64,000 nt of DNA, from positions 3,623,558 through 3,687,557 of the forward strand of contig NZ_CP013655.1 of the NCBI RefSeq assembly GCF_001465345.1, written 5' to 3'. Every line of letters begins with the position of its first letter. The stretch's first letter is position 1. The DNA comes from Enterococcus rotai. GTDB lineage: Bacteria; Bacillota; Bacilli; Lactobacillales; Enterococcaceae. Below, piece after piece: positions 35,201-43,978 of this stretch. The notes beneath the pieces are model-generated. The model was given only the letters and a program-made list of their open reading frames with translations. It was not told the origin of the DNA and did not search any database. A program made the position numbers and the translations under genes.

Positions 35201-35461
35201 GATTCGAGCAGTTCCTTTTTGACGTAAATATAATTCGACGGCAACTGTATGTTTGCAATAACCATGATCCTTCCAATAAGGACATTCACAAATATCATTT
35301 TCTTTGGCTGTACCGTCTAATTGCACCCGATATAGTTCATTGCCTAAGACTTCCGCATGCCATATTTTACGTTCAGAGTCTTGAACAACTGACAGGACTC
35401 TGCCTTCTTTCATATATTCTCGACCTCGTTCAACAATTCGCTCTGGAATACTCCACTTCAT
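32264..35461 (-). CDS. SNF2-family ATPase with SWIM zinc finger
   Basis: A 1065-residue SWI2/SNF2-type DNA translocase. The N-terminal SWIM finger has Cys58, Cys60, Cys69 and His71 (CECPYWKDHGYCKH). A long variable middle region follows, then the SNF2 core: ILADEMGLGKTLQTITYLL near 640, DEAQ near 738, LSGTPIENNIDELWSIFQ near 765. The C-terminal helicase half has LLFSQFTSMLSIIEEEL and QAAGRAHRIGQ. It is the bacterial SWIM-SNF2 layout common in Firmicutes. The start is ATG at 35461 after AGGAGGTG. It lies 20 bases downstream of sbcC, pointing to a repair or recombination role. Confidence 0.92.
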   Translation of the reverse strand: MKWSIPERIVERGREYMKEGRVLSVVQDSERKIWHAEVLGNELYRVQLDGTAKENDICECPYWKDHGYCKHTVAVELYLRQKGTARIIKADQPVTFEKRALSISEMFTKGFAKLNQLEEKTTITPLTVEYIVDVIETNSYYPELAVLGISLRLGFQGVKPKTYIIKNIGEFFQTFQKEGTFLINKQHHFDLKKEAFPIENQELLEQLAAIYQTSQLLGANGLQVKGKIDKRYLVLPIDQGQTLLEKMSKTPHFQLNDEGKKYRHLSFVKGSLPIYFSLNKLEDNHYRLTIDDQLTTFLAHYQWGFSQEQVFIFTQEQEAIYTTLLQLLKRVEKPEILYEKNELSDLFGSVIPLLKKIGTVSVSDVVAKEVVYHPLETIFIFRKIKGMIKVRVDFTYGAVVFSTDKEHSVASDDNQEVVRDSKKEQEILEQLAAFCYQKTADGYEKALPAGERLYYFFKAEVPTFRRLGEVRMGKKLRELYLDAAHHQPLIEVSDSDSWLDVRFDVTGIAEQEIDAVLASLLRNDRFYTLETGEVLSLDSEEFQQTSEVLTMLRQNMKNVQGTIQVPRNQGLMIENMLENNSRAHFSDSFKEMVSNLTHPEEFAVTLPENIQATLRTYQIDGFKWLKMLSYYQFGGILADEMGLGKTLQTITYLLSEKEEQKQKGAALIVAPASLIYNWAAEIKKFAPELQAEVVAGNKSERERLANQVGLDIVITSYASLRQDIEMYQALNLGYLILDEAQMVKNSATKTAQALKSLTVPQRFALSGTPIENNIDELWSIFQMILPGLFPSKTLFRSMKPEEIAKMIQPFILRRDKKTVLADLPDKIESNLYSVLTEEQKTVYLAYLKQMQEDVSQMDQDSFKKNRLSILAGLTRLRQICCDPSLFIDDYTGGSGKLEQVKDLLVAAKENNRRVLLFSQFTSMLSIIEEELTELGLTTFYLRGSTKPKERMAMADAFNAGEKDVFLISLKAGGTGLNLTGADTVILYDLWWNPAVEEQAAGRAHRIGQKNVVEVWRMIAEGTVEEKMDSLQQEKRELFQKVIQGNEEQLAKMTEDDIRTILSIGE

Positions 35462-35481
35462 GTTCTCACCTCCTAGGCTGT

Positions 35482-38400
35482 TTAAGCCGTTTGATAGGTC
35501 ACTTGACTTTGACCATTTCCATTTGTTTTGATTTGTAATTGTTGTGGAATTCTTGCTTTTAATTCACTTACATGACTGATAATACCGATCATTCTTCCTT
35601 CGTTTTCGATTGTTTCCAATGCCTCCATCGCCATTTCCAAGGCTTCTTCATCTAAAGAGCCAAACCCTTCATCAATGAAGAGCGCTTCGATTAAAACACC
35701 ACCAGCTTGCTCTTGAATTACTTCTGCAAGAGATAAGGCTAATGCTAGGGCTGCAATAAAGCTTTCTCCACCTGACAAGGTATGAGCGCTACGTGCATTC
35801 CCTGCATTATCGTCATACACATTGATTTCAAGCCCAGTTTGATTTTTAAAACTCCCGGAATCCTGATTCAATTCAAATTGATAACGATTTTTCGTCAATA
35901 AGCCTAAACGCTGATTTGCAACTTTTAAAACTTCTTCCAAATAGGTCTGTAGCACGTATCTTTCAAGACTAGTTTTTCTGGGATTATCCCCATTGACAGT
36001 GGTTGCCAATTGATGCAAAGCTGTCACTGATTCCCATTGCTGTTCGATTGAAGCGATCAATTCTTTGACTTGTTTTTGAATTTTTTCGTTTGCTTGGATT
36101 TTTTCTTGTTGTTGATAATAATTAGCTTCTTTCGTTTGAAGCGAGATTGTTAATGCTTCAATTTCCTCTAACAAACTTCTTAGCTCTGGTTTCGCTTTAT
36201 TTGCCAATTTATTTTCTAGTTCTATCAATTGAAATGTCAGCTGATCCTTTTTCTTATCAAATGCAGTTAGTTCTTCTTTGATAGCTTCTAATTTAGGGAC
36301 TTCTCTCAATAAAACTCGTACAACTTTCTCGTCTAAATCGAAGCTTGACTCTTTTAACGCTTTAGTCAACTGTCGCTCTAATGATATTTTTTCAGCTAGG
36401 TTTGTCGCTTGCTCTTTTTCTAGGTGTTTTTCACTATTTTTTAGTAGTAAGCGACGCTCTTTTACGTTTGCTAGTTGCGTTTCAATTTCTTGTTTTTGTT
36501 GTTCCCACTGTGCAACTTGTTGTTCAAGTTGCTCTTGTTTTTCTGTTATTTCAGCTAAGGAAAGTGTTTCATCGTTCAATTGTTCTAAGATTGTTTTTAG
36601 TTTTGTTTGATTGGTTGCTTGCTCTTGCTGTTTTTCAATAACGATTTTTTCTTGTTCATGAACTTTTTGTTGTTGCGCTTTAACTGTTTTTTCTATCTCA
36701 ATAAGGCTAGCTTCAGCAGTTTTGATTTGGTCTAATTCAAATTTGAGTTGGTCAGCTCTACTATTTAAATCAGTGGTCAATTGGTCGATTTCTTTTGAAT
36801 TTAACGGTGCCTGTAAGGTAATGACTTGTTTTTCTTGTAGTTGTTCAAATAATGAACTAACCTTGCTCTTTTGTTGAGTTAATTCCTTTTGTAATTCTTG
36901 TTCAGCAAGCTTCATTTGAGCCGCTTGAGTTTCTAATTTAGCAACGCTCGCTTCTTGTTTTTGAGCAGTCTGTTCAATTACATTGAGTTGATGTTCAATT
37001 GATTGAATTTCCTCTAATGTAAACTCTTGATGTTCTTTTTGACTTGGATGTTCCATAGAGCCACAGACTGGGCAAGGCTCTCCATCTACTAAAAATAAAC
37101 TTAAACGGCTAATTTGCATCTTAGCCCACTGACTTTTTTGTTGCGCAACTTGATGGTAGATCGCCTCTTTTTTAAGCACCGCGTCTTTTAGTTCTGCTTC
37201 CTTTGCGGTTAATTGCTCTATCATGTTGCTTGTTTTTGTTTCAAGTTGTTGCTGTTTTTCCCAGCTTTCTATAAAAGTCAGCCACTGATCCTGTTGTCGC
37301 TCTAGTTCCAATTGATTTTTTTCAATTTGGGCTTTTCCTTCGATAACGACAAGTTCCTTTTGATAGGTTTGCTCAGCGCTCTCTTGGATTTTCTTTATTG
37401 CTGTAAGCTGAGTTGCTAATAGGTCTAACTCAATCTGAGCCTGTTCAATTTTGCTTGCTACTTTTTCCTTTTCTTCATATAAAGGAAGTTGAAATTTCAG
37501 CTTGGTTACTTGTTCTTTTAGAGCATTCATTTCAGTAGCTCGGTTAAGATTTTCTTCTTGCTTTTGTTCCAATTGCTGGATCAATTGTAGCTGCGTTACT
37601 TGCTCGTTTTGATTTGTTTTTAGTTCTTGATCATAGTTTGAAATCAATTTGGTTTTTTCATCGATTTTTTCAATCATGCTTTGATGCTTTTGCACCCATT
37701 GAAGTTGTTGCTCTTCTGAGCGTAGCTTTTCGATCATAATAGCTGCTTGATCTAGCTCTTCTTTTTGTTTTTTTAGTTGACTTTGTTTTGTAAATTCATT
37801 AGCTAGTTCTTCTAAAGCAAACTTTTCTTGTTCTTTTTGCTGTTTTTGTTTTTGCAAACTGGATAATGCAGTTTTTTCAGTTTCTTGTTGCTTAGTTAGT
37901 GTCTCTTGTTGCTGAGCTAATGCGGTTAATTGTTGCTCTACCGTCAATTCTTCTGACAATGGCTCTTGCCAATATAATTGATCCAATTTTGCTTGGATCG
38001 TCTGCTGTGTTCCCTCAATGTCTTTATTCACTACCTTCAGTTGTAGCTTTAGCTGTTCATTTAAGGTCTGATACAATTGCGTGCCAAACAAGTTACGCAA
38101 AACTTTTTCTTTATCATTACTATTGGCAATCAAAAAGGTGCGGAATTCTCCTTGCGGTAAAAGAACGATTTGCGCAAATTGAGTCGCATCTAAATGTAGA
38201 AGCTCTTGGATAAAATTATCAACTTCTCGTCTTTTCGTGTACTCTCTCAGCTCTTTGCCAGCATGATCTTTAACGATCAATGAAACCTTTGCGCTTTGAG
38301 TCCTAGTACCGTCACCACGTTTTTTGTACAGCTCTTGTTCTGGCTTTCTCGTGATATCATAAAAATAATCGCCATGAGAAAAAGCCAAATGCACTTCTGT

Positions 38401-38625
38401 CGGCTCCGATGGATCAGCAAACGTTGAACGCATTTCTTTTCCTTGCCGTAATTTCCCTGAGCTTTCGCCAAATAAAGCATAGCTCATCCCATCAAAAATC
38501 GTAGTTTTACCAGAACCTGTTTTTCCGCTGATTAAAAATAAAGATGAATCTTCAAATTTAGTAAAATCGATTATTTCATCAATATAAGGTCCAAAGTTTT
38601 TCAATGTTAGTGCTAATGGTTTCAA
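35482..38625 (-). CDS. sbcC: Exonuclease subunit SbcC (Rad50-like)
   Basis: A 1047-residue SMC-like ATPase that with SbcD processes DNA ends and hairpins. The N-terminal Walker A is ISGKTGSGKTTIFDGMSYAL (residues 33-52). Two long coiled coils flank the zinc hook CPVCGS near 517. The C-terminal ABC signature LSGGESFIAALALAL is near 948, with Walker B ALFIDEGFGSLDE. Gln/Glu-rich coiled coil is typical. The start codon is TTG at 38625, with its SD (GAGGG) inside the end of sbcD and only one base between the genes, so translation is coupled. Confidence 0.94.
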   Translation of the reverse strand: MKPLALTLKNFGPYIDEIIDFTKFEDSSLFLISGKTGSGKTTIFDGMSYALFGESSGKLRQGKEMRSTFADPSEPTEVHLAFSHGDYFYDITRKPEQELYKKRGDGTRTQSAKVSLIVKDHAGKELREYTKRREVDNFIQELLHLDATQFAQIVLLPQGEFRTFLIANSNDKEKVLRNLFGTQLYQTLNEQLKLQLKVVNKDIEGTQQTIQAKLDQLYWQEPLSEELTVEQQLTALAQQQETLTKQQETEKTALSSLQKQKQQKEQEKFALEELANEFTKQSQLKKQKEELDQAAIMIEKLRSEEQQLQWVQKHQSMIEKIDEKTKLISNYDQELKTNQNEQVTQLQLIQQLEQKQEENLNRATEMNALKEQVTKLKFQLPLYEEKEKVASKIEQAQIELDLLATQLTAIKKIQESAEQTYQKELVVIEGKAQIEKNQLELERQQDQWLTFIESWEKQQQLETKTSNMIEQLTAKEAELKDAVLKKEAIYHQVAQQKSQWAKMQISRLSLFLVDGEPCPVCGSMEHPSQKEHQEFTLEEIQSIEHQLNVIEQTAQKQEASVAKLETQAAQMKLAEQELQKELTQQKSKVSSLFEQLQEKQVITLQAPLNSKEIDQLTTDLNSRADQLKFELDQIKTAEASLIEIEKTVKAQQQKVHEQEKIVIEKQQEQATNQTKLKTILEQLNDETLSLAEITEKQEQLEQQVAQWEQQKQEIETQLANVKERRLLLKNSEKHLEKEQATNLAEKISLERQLTKALKESSFDLDEKVVRVLLREVPKLEAIKEELTAFDKKKDQLTFQLIELENKLANKAKPELRSLLEEIEALTISLQTKEANYYQQQEKIQANEKIQKQVKELIASIEQQWESVTALHQLATTVNGDNPRKTSLERYVLQTYLEEVLKVANQRLGLLTKNRYQFELNQDSGSFKNQTGLEINVYDDNAGNARSAHTLSGGESFIAALALALSLAEVIQEQAGGVLIEALFIDEGFGSLDEEALEMAMEALETIENEGRMIGIISHVSELKARIPQQLQIKTNGNGQSQVTYQTA

Positions 38626-38626
38626 C

Positions 38627-39766
38627 TTATTTCCCTCTTTCTGCTTGATGAATATCTGCTAGATTTTCTTTGATCCATACCTGTTGTTGTGCCGTCAATT
38701 CCTCTCCTGTTACTTCTGAAAAGAATTGGTCAACTAACTCTGTTGGCGCTAAGGTTTTGATCTCTTTTTTGGCTTTATTGCTTTTTTGTCGCTCTTCTCT
38801 TCCAAATAGACGCTCAACACCGATCACTCGCGGATAAATTTGCCGCAGCTGATTCATCATATTTGGAATCACAGCGCGATCTGTTAATTGAATATGTAAA
38901 TAATTTTCACGATTGATCGCCTCATAAATTTCTGGTGTCGTCAGCTCTTTAAAACTACCTTCGATTTGCAACACATCTCTTAGTGGTGTGATCTCTTTAA
39001 ACTCAAATGTCGTCTCATTTACTCGAGCGTCAACGATCCAAACCCCTTTTTTCTGGTTCATTTCTGACAAAGAAAATTTTAGTGGTGATCCACTATAACG
39101 AGCATTTTCAGCTTGCAACGCATTTTTTCCGTGCAAATGACCTAATGCGACATAATCAAATGATTCTAATAATGACAATGGAACTGTATCTAAACCACCA
39201 ACCATCAGTTTGGTTTCTGAGTCAGACTTTTCACTGCCAGCGACAAAAAAATGACTAACCAGAACATGGGCCATATTAGGCTTGAATTGTTTTTCCATTG
39301 CTGCAATGACTTCCTTCATTGCTTGTTCAATCGTCCGAATCTCTTCATTATCAAAGTACAAACGAGCTGAAATTGGTTCAAAATATGGCAATAAGAAAAA
39401 TTGTGTATTCGCCAGTTCCACTGGCTGAAACGCTTGGTCTAGACGCGTATTCAAGTGAAAATCCGATTGAATAAACCATGGTCCTCCCGTCTCTAAACGA
39501 GTGCTACTATCATGATTTCCAGAAATTGCCAACACAGGAAATTTTTCCTGCAAGTTCATTTCTACGATCATCCGATTAAAGACCTCGATTGCTTCTACTG
39601 AGGGAACTGAACGATCATACAAATCGCCCGCTACAACGATTGCATCCACTTGTTCTTCTTTAGCAATCATTAAAATCTGCTTGAATGCATCAGTCTGTTC
39701 TTCTAATAAATCATAGCCATGTAATTTTTTACCAATATGCCAATCTGCTGTATGTAAAAAACGCAT
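38627..39766 (-). CDS. sbcD: Exonuclease subunit SbcD (Mre11-like)
   Basis: A 379-residue calcineurin-like nuclease, manganese-dependent partner of SbcC. Phosphoesterase motifs are all present: HTADWHIGKKLHG (residues 5-17), VVAGDLYDRS near 48, ISGNHDSSTRL near 81, LVSHFFVAG near 167 and ALGHLHGKN near 206. The start ATG at 39766 follows AGGTGG; a longer in-frame extension with no SD is discarded. It is the first gene of sbcD-sbcC-SNF2. Confidence 0.94.
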   Translation of the reverse strand: MRFLHTADWHIGKKLHGYDLLEEQTDAFKQILMIAKEEQVDAIVVAGDLYDRSVPSVEAIEVFNRMIVEMNLQEKFPVLAISGNHDSSTRLETGGPWFIQSDFHLNTRLDQAFQPVELANTQFFLLPYFEPISARLYFDNEEIRTIEQAMKEVIAAMEKQFKPNMAHVLVSHFFVAGSEKSDSETKLMVGGLDTVPLSLLESFDYVALGHLHGKNALQAENARYSGSPLKFSLSEMNQKKGVWIVDARVNETTFEFKEITPLRDVLQIEGSFKELTTPEIYEAINRENYLHIQLTDRAVIPNMMNQLRQIYPRVIGVERLFGREERQKSNKAKKEIKTLAPTELVDQFFSEVTGEELTAQQQVWIKENLADIHQAERGK

Positions 39767-39927
39767 TTTCCCACCACCTAAAAAAGTCCTTCTTACTATT
39801 ATACCAAATTTATGGAGAAATATATTGTTCAAATGTATCCTATTTTAATTACTGCCAAAAAATTATGCCTTAACGGGTCTAAATAGGATTAATTTGAACC
39901 TTGATTAACGATCGAGCTAATCAAAAA

Positions 39928-39960
39928 AACGAACCAAAACTATGCTTGTTTTGATTCGTT
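39928..39960 (-). terminator. Terminator of plsC
   Basis: AACGAATCAAAAC and GTTTTGGTTCGTT pair with one mismatch, then a T run on the minus strand. Confidence 0.88.
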
Positions 39961-39965
39961 ATGTT

Positions 39966-40586
39966 CTATTCTTGTACTTCGTATTTAAAATTAGGATCGA
40001 TTTCTTTGTCTAGAGTATCAAAAGAAGCCTGCATTCTACGTTCAACTTCTGCAATACCCTCTTTATCCATCTTAACAATATCACTTACATCGATCGGTTC
40101 ACCAAAACGAACGGTCACACGACGACGTTTAAATAAATCTTTCAATTTTAATGGTCCTTGATAAACTGCAGGAACAATTGGCACCTTCGCCATTTTTGCA
40201 ATCAAGGCAACGCCGCCTTTTAACTCAGACGAATGACGTGTTCCACTTGGAAACATCACTAAACTTAAATCAGTATTTTTTAAGCTTTTCACAGGTGTTT
40301 TGATGGCACTTGGACCTGGTTTTTCCCGATCTACTGGGAAGGCATTCGCATGTTTTAAAATAAAACTTAAAAATGGATTTTTAAATAATTCTTTTTTCGC
40401 CATAAAACTAAACTTTTTTGGTGATCCGCCAACCGCTAAATATAACGGCTCCCACCAGGTTCTATGAGGAGCAACTAAAATAAAATTTTCATTTTGAGGA
40501 ATACGGTCTTTCTTTTCATAGTGTGCATTGCCGTTGATAATCAATAAAACAACCCGGACAACGCCACGCATAAACGTAAAAAACAT
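39966..40586 (-). CDS. plsC: 1-acylglycerol-3-phosphate acyltransferase
   Basis: A 206-residue membrane-associated acyltransferase that makes phosphatidic acid from lysophosphatidic acid. The N-terminal helix is FFTFMRGVVRVVLLI. Motif I reads APHRTWWEPLY, that is HX4E in place of the usual HX4D. Motif III is MFPSGTRHSSELKGG and motif IV PIVPAVYQGP. The HRTWWE/FPSGTRH pattern appears to mark a Lactobacillales subgroup. The start is ATG at 40586 with SD GAAAGGAAG. The gene stands alone between sbcD and a divergent acetyltransferase. Role in phospholipid synthesis is likely, exact acyl donor unknown. Confidence 0.87.
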   Translation of the reverse strand: MFFTFMRGVVRVVLLIINGNAHYEKKDRIPQNENFILVAPHRTWWEPLYLAVGGSPKKFSFMAKKELFKNPFLSFILKHANAFPVDREKPGPSAIKTPVKSLKNTDLSLVMFPSGTRHSSELKGGVALIAKMAKVPIVPAVYQGPLKLKDLFKRRRVTVRFGEPIDVSDIVKMDKEGIAEVERRMQASFDTLDKEIDPNFKYEVQE

Positions 40587-40745
40587 AGTCTTCTTCCTTT
40601 CTTTTCACTAGCTATAAGTATGCCGAAAACTGTTGCTTTTGACAAGTCTTTTTTCATAGGTTTCTTCTGTATCTTAATCGTAGTATAATATAAGGATATG
40701 TTATGTTCCATTAAAGAGTGTTATGAAAAACTGGAGGTGCCACTT

Positions 40746-41162
40746 ATGATCGAATTTAAACCACTTGCTATTACGGAAAACGAAGCTTGCCTGATTGATT
40801 TACTTTCTGAAAATCAAGTAGAAGTCAAAAAAGTTCCTGTCGAAGAAAATAGAGCATTTTCACTAGCACTATATGATGGCAATCAATATATCGGTGGCAT
40901 TACAGCGAATAAATGGATGAACGCTACCCATATTTCACTATTAGCACTCAGTAAATCCTACCGTCATCAAGGCTATGGTACACAGTTACTAAAAAAAGCC
41001 GAAACTTTTGCTAAACAAGAAGGTGCAACACTTATCACAATCAATACTCAAGATTATCAAGCAAAAACATTCTATGAAAAACAGGGCTATCACGTTTTTG
41101 GACAACTAGCTGATACGCCTTTTGTTGGAACCACAAAATATTATTTAGTTAAGCAAATTTAA
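40746..41162 (+). CDS. GNAT-family N-acetyltransferase
   Basis: A 138-residue single GNAT domain. The acetyl-CoA loop is SKSYRHQGYGTQLLKKAETFAKQ (R/Q-x-x-G-x-G/A type, about residues 75-97). The final strand TINTQDYQAKTFYEKQGYHVFG is typical. The start ATG at 40746 with SD GGAGGTG is preferred over an upstream in-frame ATG that lacks one. It lies 30 bases before the trmN6-like gene and may belong to the same transcript. The substrate is unknown. Confidence 0.82.
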   Translation: MIEFKPLAITENEACLIDLLSENQVEVKKVPVEENRAFSLALYDGNQYIGGITANKWMNATHISLLALSKSYRHQGYGTQLLKKAETFAKQEGATLITINTQDYQAKTFYEKQGYHVFGQLADTPFVGTTKYYLVKQI

Positions 41163-41192
41163 CGCAAGAAAAATTAAAGGAATGAATCATAC

Positions 41193-41927
41193 ATGTTATT
41201 ACCAGGCGAACGAATCGATCAACTATTTGCAGATGATATTCAAATCATTCAAAGCAAAGAAGTTTTCTCTTTTTCCATCGATGCTGTCTTACTAGCAAAT
41301 TTCCCAGCATATCCTAAAAATGGCAGTATTGTAGATCTCTGTGCTGGAAATGGAGCCGTTGGTTTATTTGCTAGTCGCAAAACTAATGCAAAAATCTCGC
41401 AAATCGAGCTGCAAGAGCGTCTAGCTGATATGGGTCAAAGAAGTATTCAACTAAATCAATTGGAAGAGCAACTGTCGATGGTTGAACTGGATTTAAAACA
41501 AGCAACTACCATAATTAAACCAGACTCAGTTGATTTAGTTTTGTGTAATCCCCCTTACTTCAAAGAGCTGCCTACTAGTCAAAAAAATCCTAACCCTCAT
41601 TTAGCGATCGCTCGCCATGAGATTCATACTACATTAACCGAAGTCGTTGAAGTCTCCGCAAAACTACTAAAAACAAATGGTCGTTTGGCAATGGTTCATC
41701 GTCCTGATCGCTTTTTAGACATTTTACACGCAATGGAATCTGCCCATATTGCACCCAAACGAGTTCGTTTCGTCTATCCTAAAGTCGGTAAAGAAGCAAA
41801 CACCTTGTTGATTGAAGGAATCAAACAAGGGAAAAAAGACGGCTTTCGGGTTTTACCACCCTTGTTCACGTATGATGAACAAAATAACTACTCACCAGAA
41901 ATGAAGGCGATGTTGTATGGAAACTGA
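41193..41927 (+). CDS. TrmN6-like tRNA (adenine-N6)-methyltransferase
   Basis: A 244-residue SAM-dependent methyltransferase of the YfiC/TrmN6 (Bacillus YabB) family, which methylates N6 of adenine 37 in tRNA1-Val in E. coli. Motif I is IVDLCAGNGAVGLFAS near residues 46-61; motif IV is the amino-methyltransferase NPPY (LVLCNPPYFK near 125). The start is ATG at 41193 with SD AAAGGAATG. Its 3' end overlaps the next gene by 11 bases. The pair YabB-YazA is conserved in Bacillus and relatives. Confidence 0.88.
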   Translation: MLLPGERIDQLFADDIQIIQSKEVFSFSIDAVLLANFPAYPKNGSIVDLCAGNGAVGLFASRKTNAKISQIELQERLADMGQRSIQLNQLEEQLSMVELDLKQATTIIKPDSVDLVLCNPPYFKELPTSQKNPNPHLAIARHEIHTTLTEVVEVSAKLLKTNGRLAMVHRPDRFLDILHAMESAHIAPKRVRFVYPKVGKEANTLLIEGIKQGKKDGFRVLPPLFTYDEQNNYSPEMKAMLYGN

Positions 41928-42192
41928 TCATTATTTTTATGTACTGCACTGCAAAGATGATACTTTTTACGGTGGCTACACAACTGATCCCGCGCGACGA
42001 TTAAAAGAACATAATAGTGGTATAGGGGCAAAATACACACGACTTTCCTCCCGCTTACCTGCTAAAATGATCCATATCGAAAAATTCACTAGCCGCAGTG
42101 ATGCGACTAAAGCAGAATATGCGTTTAAAAAATTAACAAGAAAGCATAAAATTGCTTATTTAAGAGAGAAAGGAGTAAAAAAATGGCCTTAA
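41917..42192 (+). CDS. yazA: GIY-YIG domain protein (YazA/UPF0213)
   Basis: A 91-residue single GIY-YIG nuclease-fold protein. The motif appears as FYVLHCKDDTFYGGYTTDP (residues 7-25), followed by the conserved Arg and Glu (RRLKEHNSG and later TKAEYAFKKLTRKHK). Members of this group are small and their biological role is unclear; nuclease activity is not established for most. It starts inside the trmN6-like gene and ends inside the following acetyltransferase gene, so the three are translated from one message. Confidence 0.88.
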   Translation: METDHYFYVLHCKDDTFYGGYTTDPARRLKEHNSGIGAKYTRLSSRLPAKMIHIEKFTSRSDATKAEYAFKKLTRKHKIAYLREKGVKKWP

Positions 42193-42656
42193 TCATTCGA
42201 CCATTCAACAATAATGATGCGCCTAAAATTGCCCTGCTCTTAAAAAGAAACTTCTTAGAAATAAACAGTAACGACTATCCACTTGTCCAGATGCACAAAT
42301 TAGCCGCTGAATATACGCCAGAAAAAATTTCTACTCAAGCAATATTTGGTCATACTTATGTAGCTGAAATAAATGATACTCTAGTCGGTACAGGAACGAT
42401 TTGTCCATTTTGGAATAGTCAAACGGAAAGTATTATTTTGAGTCTGTTTGTTCAACCAGAATTCCATGGACAAGGGATCGGTTCAGCTATTATGAAGTAC
42501 CTTGAACAAGATGAATTTTATCTTAGAGCGAATCGAATCGAAGTTCCTGCATCTAGAACTGCCAAAGAATTTTATCTACATTTAGGGTATCAGCTAAAAC
42601 ATGCTGAAGGCATTGAAGATGAGAACGGCTATATTCGGATGGAAAAGCGATGTTAA
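42183..42656 (+). CDS. GNAT-family N-acetyltransferase
   Basis: A 157-residue GNAT protein. The acetyl-CoA site is LFVQPEFHGQGIGSAIMKYLEQD (about residues 90-112), followed by EVPASRTAKEFYLHLGYQL. SD GAAAGGAG precedes the ATG at 42183 by six bases, inside the end of yazA. Last gene of the three-gene unit. The substrate is unknown. Confidence 0.82.
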   Translation: MALIIRPFNNNDAPKIALLLKRNFLEINSNDYPLVQMHKLAAEYTPEKISTQAIFGHTYVAEINDTLVGTGTICPFWNSQTESIILSLFVQPEFHGQGIGSAIMKYLEQDEFYLRANRIEVPASRTAKEFYLHLGYQLKHAEGIEDENGYIRMEKRC

Positions 42657-42694
42657 AAAAACCTCCGTCATTCATTCAACGGAGGATTTTTATA
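42656..42694 (+). terminator. Terminator after acetyltransferase
   Basis: AACCTCCGT and ACGGAGG around 10 bases, then ATTTTTAT. Confidence 0.85.
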
Positions 42695-42700
42695 GCTCAT

Positions 42701-43801
42701 CTATCTAAGCTCTTGTTTAACTTTATAAAGTAAGAATAGTAGAAATACAATATTAACGAATAAAAATGGTACTATAAAATCTTGTAATAGTAAACTTGCC
42801 ACGATCCAAGCTACAAAATACAAGACACTTTTACTAATAAAGGGAAGATAGTTATGCTCTCGTTTGCTATAAACAACCACATTCACAATACTTCCACCCA
42901 AGAAACATACCAAACTTACTGCCAAACATAAAATAAAGAATAGCGGTTGAATTTCGCCATTTACATAGTTTTCATATAAAACGATCGACAGTCCTAAACC
43001 AACAAAAACAAAATAATGAGAATGGATCAATACTAAGCCCGCTGTCGACTTTTCCCGGTCAATCCCTGATTTGTATACAGCATTATAAAAGAGAAACATC
43101 ACCACAACTAATAGAAAGAACAAAACACTGCCAATGCTGATCTTATTAAAGGCAAATGTACTCGCCACAGCAATCACTGCTTCACCAAATAATAATAACG
43201 TAAATAAACTATAACGTTCCGTCAAATGACCAAAATTCGTGGGAAAATCTTCTAACGCTTTTTTCATTACAATTGGGAAAAAGGCTGTAATAAAAATTGA
43301 AAAAGCATATACGGCAAAGCGAATTGCATAGGTCCCCCAAGGTAAAATGGTAATAAAACCGATCAACCCACTTGCACATAAAATAATTGCCAGCTGATAA
43401 CATAATTTTTTGACCACAAGATCTTCTGTACTTCTCATTTTTAAATAATACTGTAACGCAATGCTAAAAAATAAGATCGATGTAGCTCCGGCAAAAGTAA
43501 ACTGGGTCTTTTCAAAATCCACATTGATTGATTGAGCCAAAACCATCACCCAGAACATATCAAAAAATAAAAACAATGCACTGGTCTTATTTTTGATAGA
43601 AAAGCGATTAGCAAAAACGGTTTGATAGGTCCAAATCGTCCAAAATACCAGCGTCAACATTAAAAATTCACCTAGGCTTTGGAAAGATAACACTTGATTT
43701 GCATCAACAAACAAGATTGATGCAATCCGACTAATGGCATAAGCAAAAATCAAATCATAAAACAGTTCGAACTCGGAAACCTCTTTTTTTAGTACCTGCA
43801 T
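42701..43801 (-). CDS. ltrA: Low-temperature-requirement A (LtrA) membrane protein
   Basis: A 366-residue membrane protein with about ten to twelve predicted helices. It opens with the family motif VSEFELFYDLIFAYAISRIA. It also contains HLTERYSLFTLLLFGEAVIAVAS near 195-217, the signature block of LtrA proteins. The family was named from a Listeria mutant that failed to grow in the cold; the molecular role is unknown. The start ATG at 43801 follows GGAAGTG; a longer in-frame version has no SD. Monocistronic. Confidence 0.85.
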   Translation of the reverse strand: MQVLKKEVSEFELFYDLIFAYAISRIASILFVDANQVLSFQSLGEFLMLTLVFWTIWTYQTVFANRFSIKNKTSALFLFFDMFWVMVLAQSINVDFEKTQFTFAGATSILFFSIALQYYLKMRSTEDLVVKKLCYQLAIILCASGLIGFITILPWGTYAIRFAVYAFSIFITAFFPIVMKKALEDFPTNFGHLTERYSLFTLLLFGEAVIAVASTFAFNKISIGSVLFFLLVVVMFLFYNAVYKSGIDREKSTAGLVLIHSHYFVFVGLGLSIVLYENYVNGEIQPLFFILCLAVSLVCFLGGSIVNVVVYSKREHNYLPFISKSVLYFVAWIVASLLLQDFIVPFLFVNIVFLLFLLYKVKQELR

Positions 43802-43902
43802 TCGATCACTTCCATTCTGATTGATAGTTATCATCGTTTAGTTTTATTATAATCGCGTTGGTCTAGTTAATACAAAAATAGTGACTTTTTGTCGTCAAAA
43901 AA

Positions 43903-43946
43903 AGAGCCCTGAAACAAAACTTACTATCCGTTTTGTTTCAGACTCT
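43903..43946 (-). terminator. Terminator of the nudF-pncA operon
   Basis: AGAGTCTGAAACAAAACG-type arm pairs with GTTTTGTTTCAGGGCTCT, loop of about nine bases, then T7 on the minus strand. Confidence 0.88.
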
Positions 43947-43978
43947 AAATCCAAAAAATGAGAGACAACGCAACATTG

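Noticed and set aside
35600-38300. Several long plus-strand frames opposite sbcC
   Set aside because: They arise from the Gln/Glu-rich coiled-coil codons of sbcC read in antisense and have no initiation signals.
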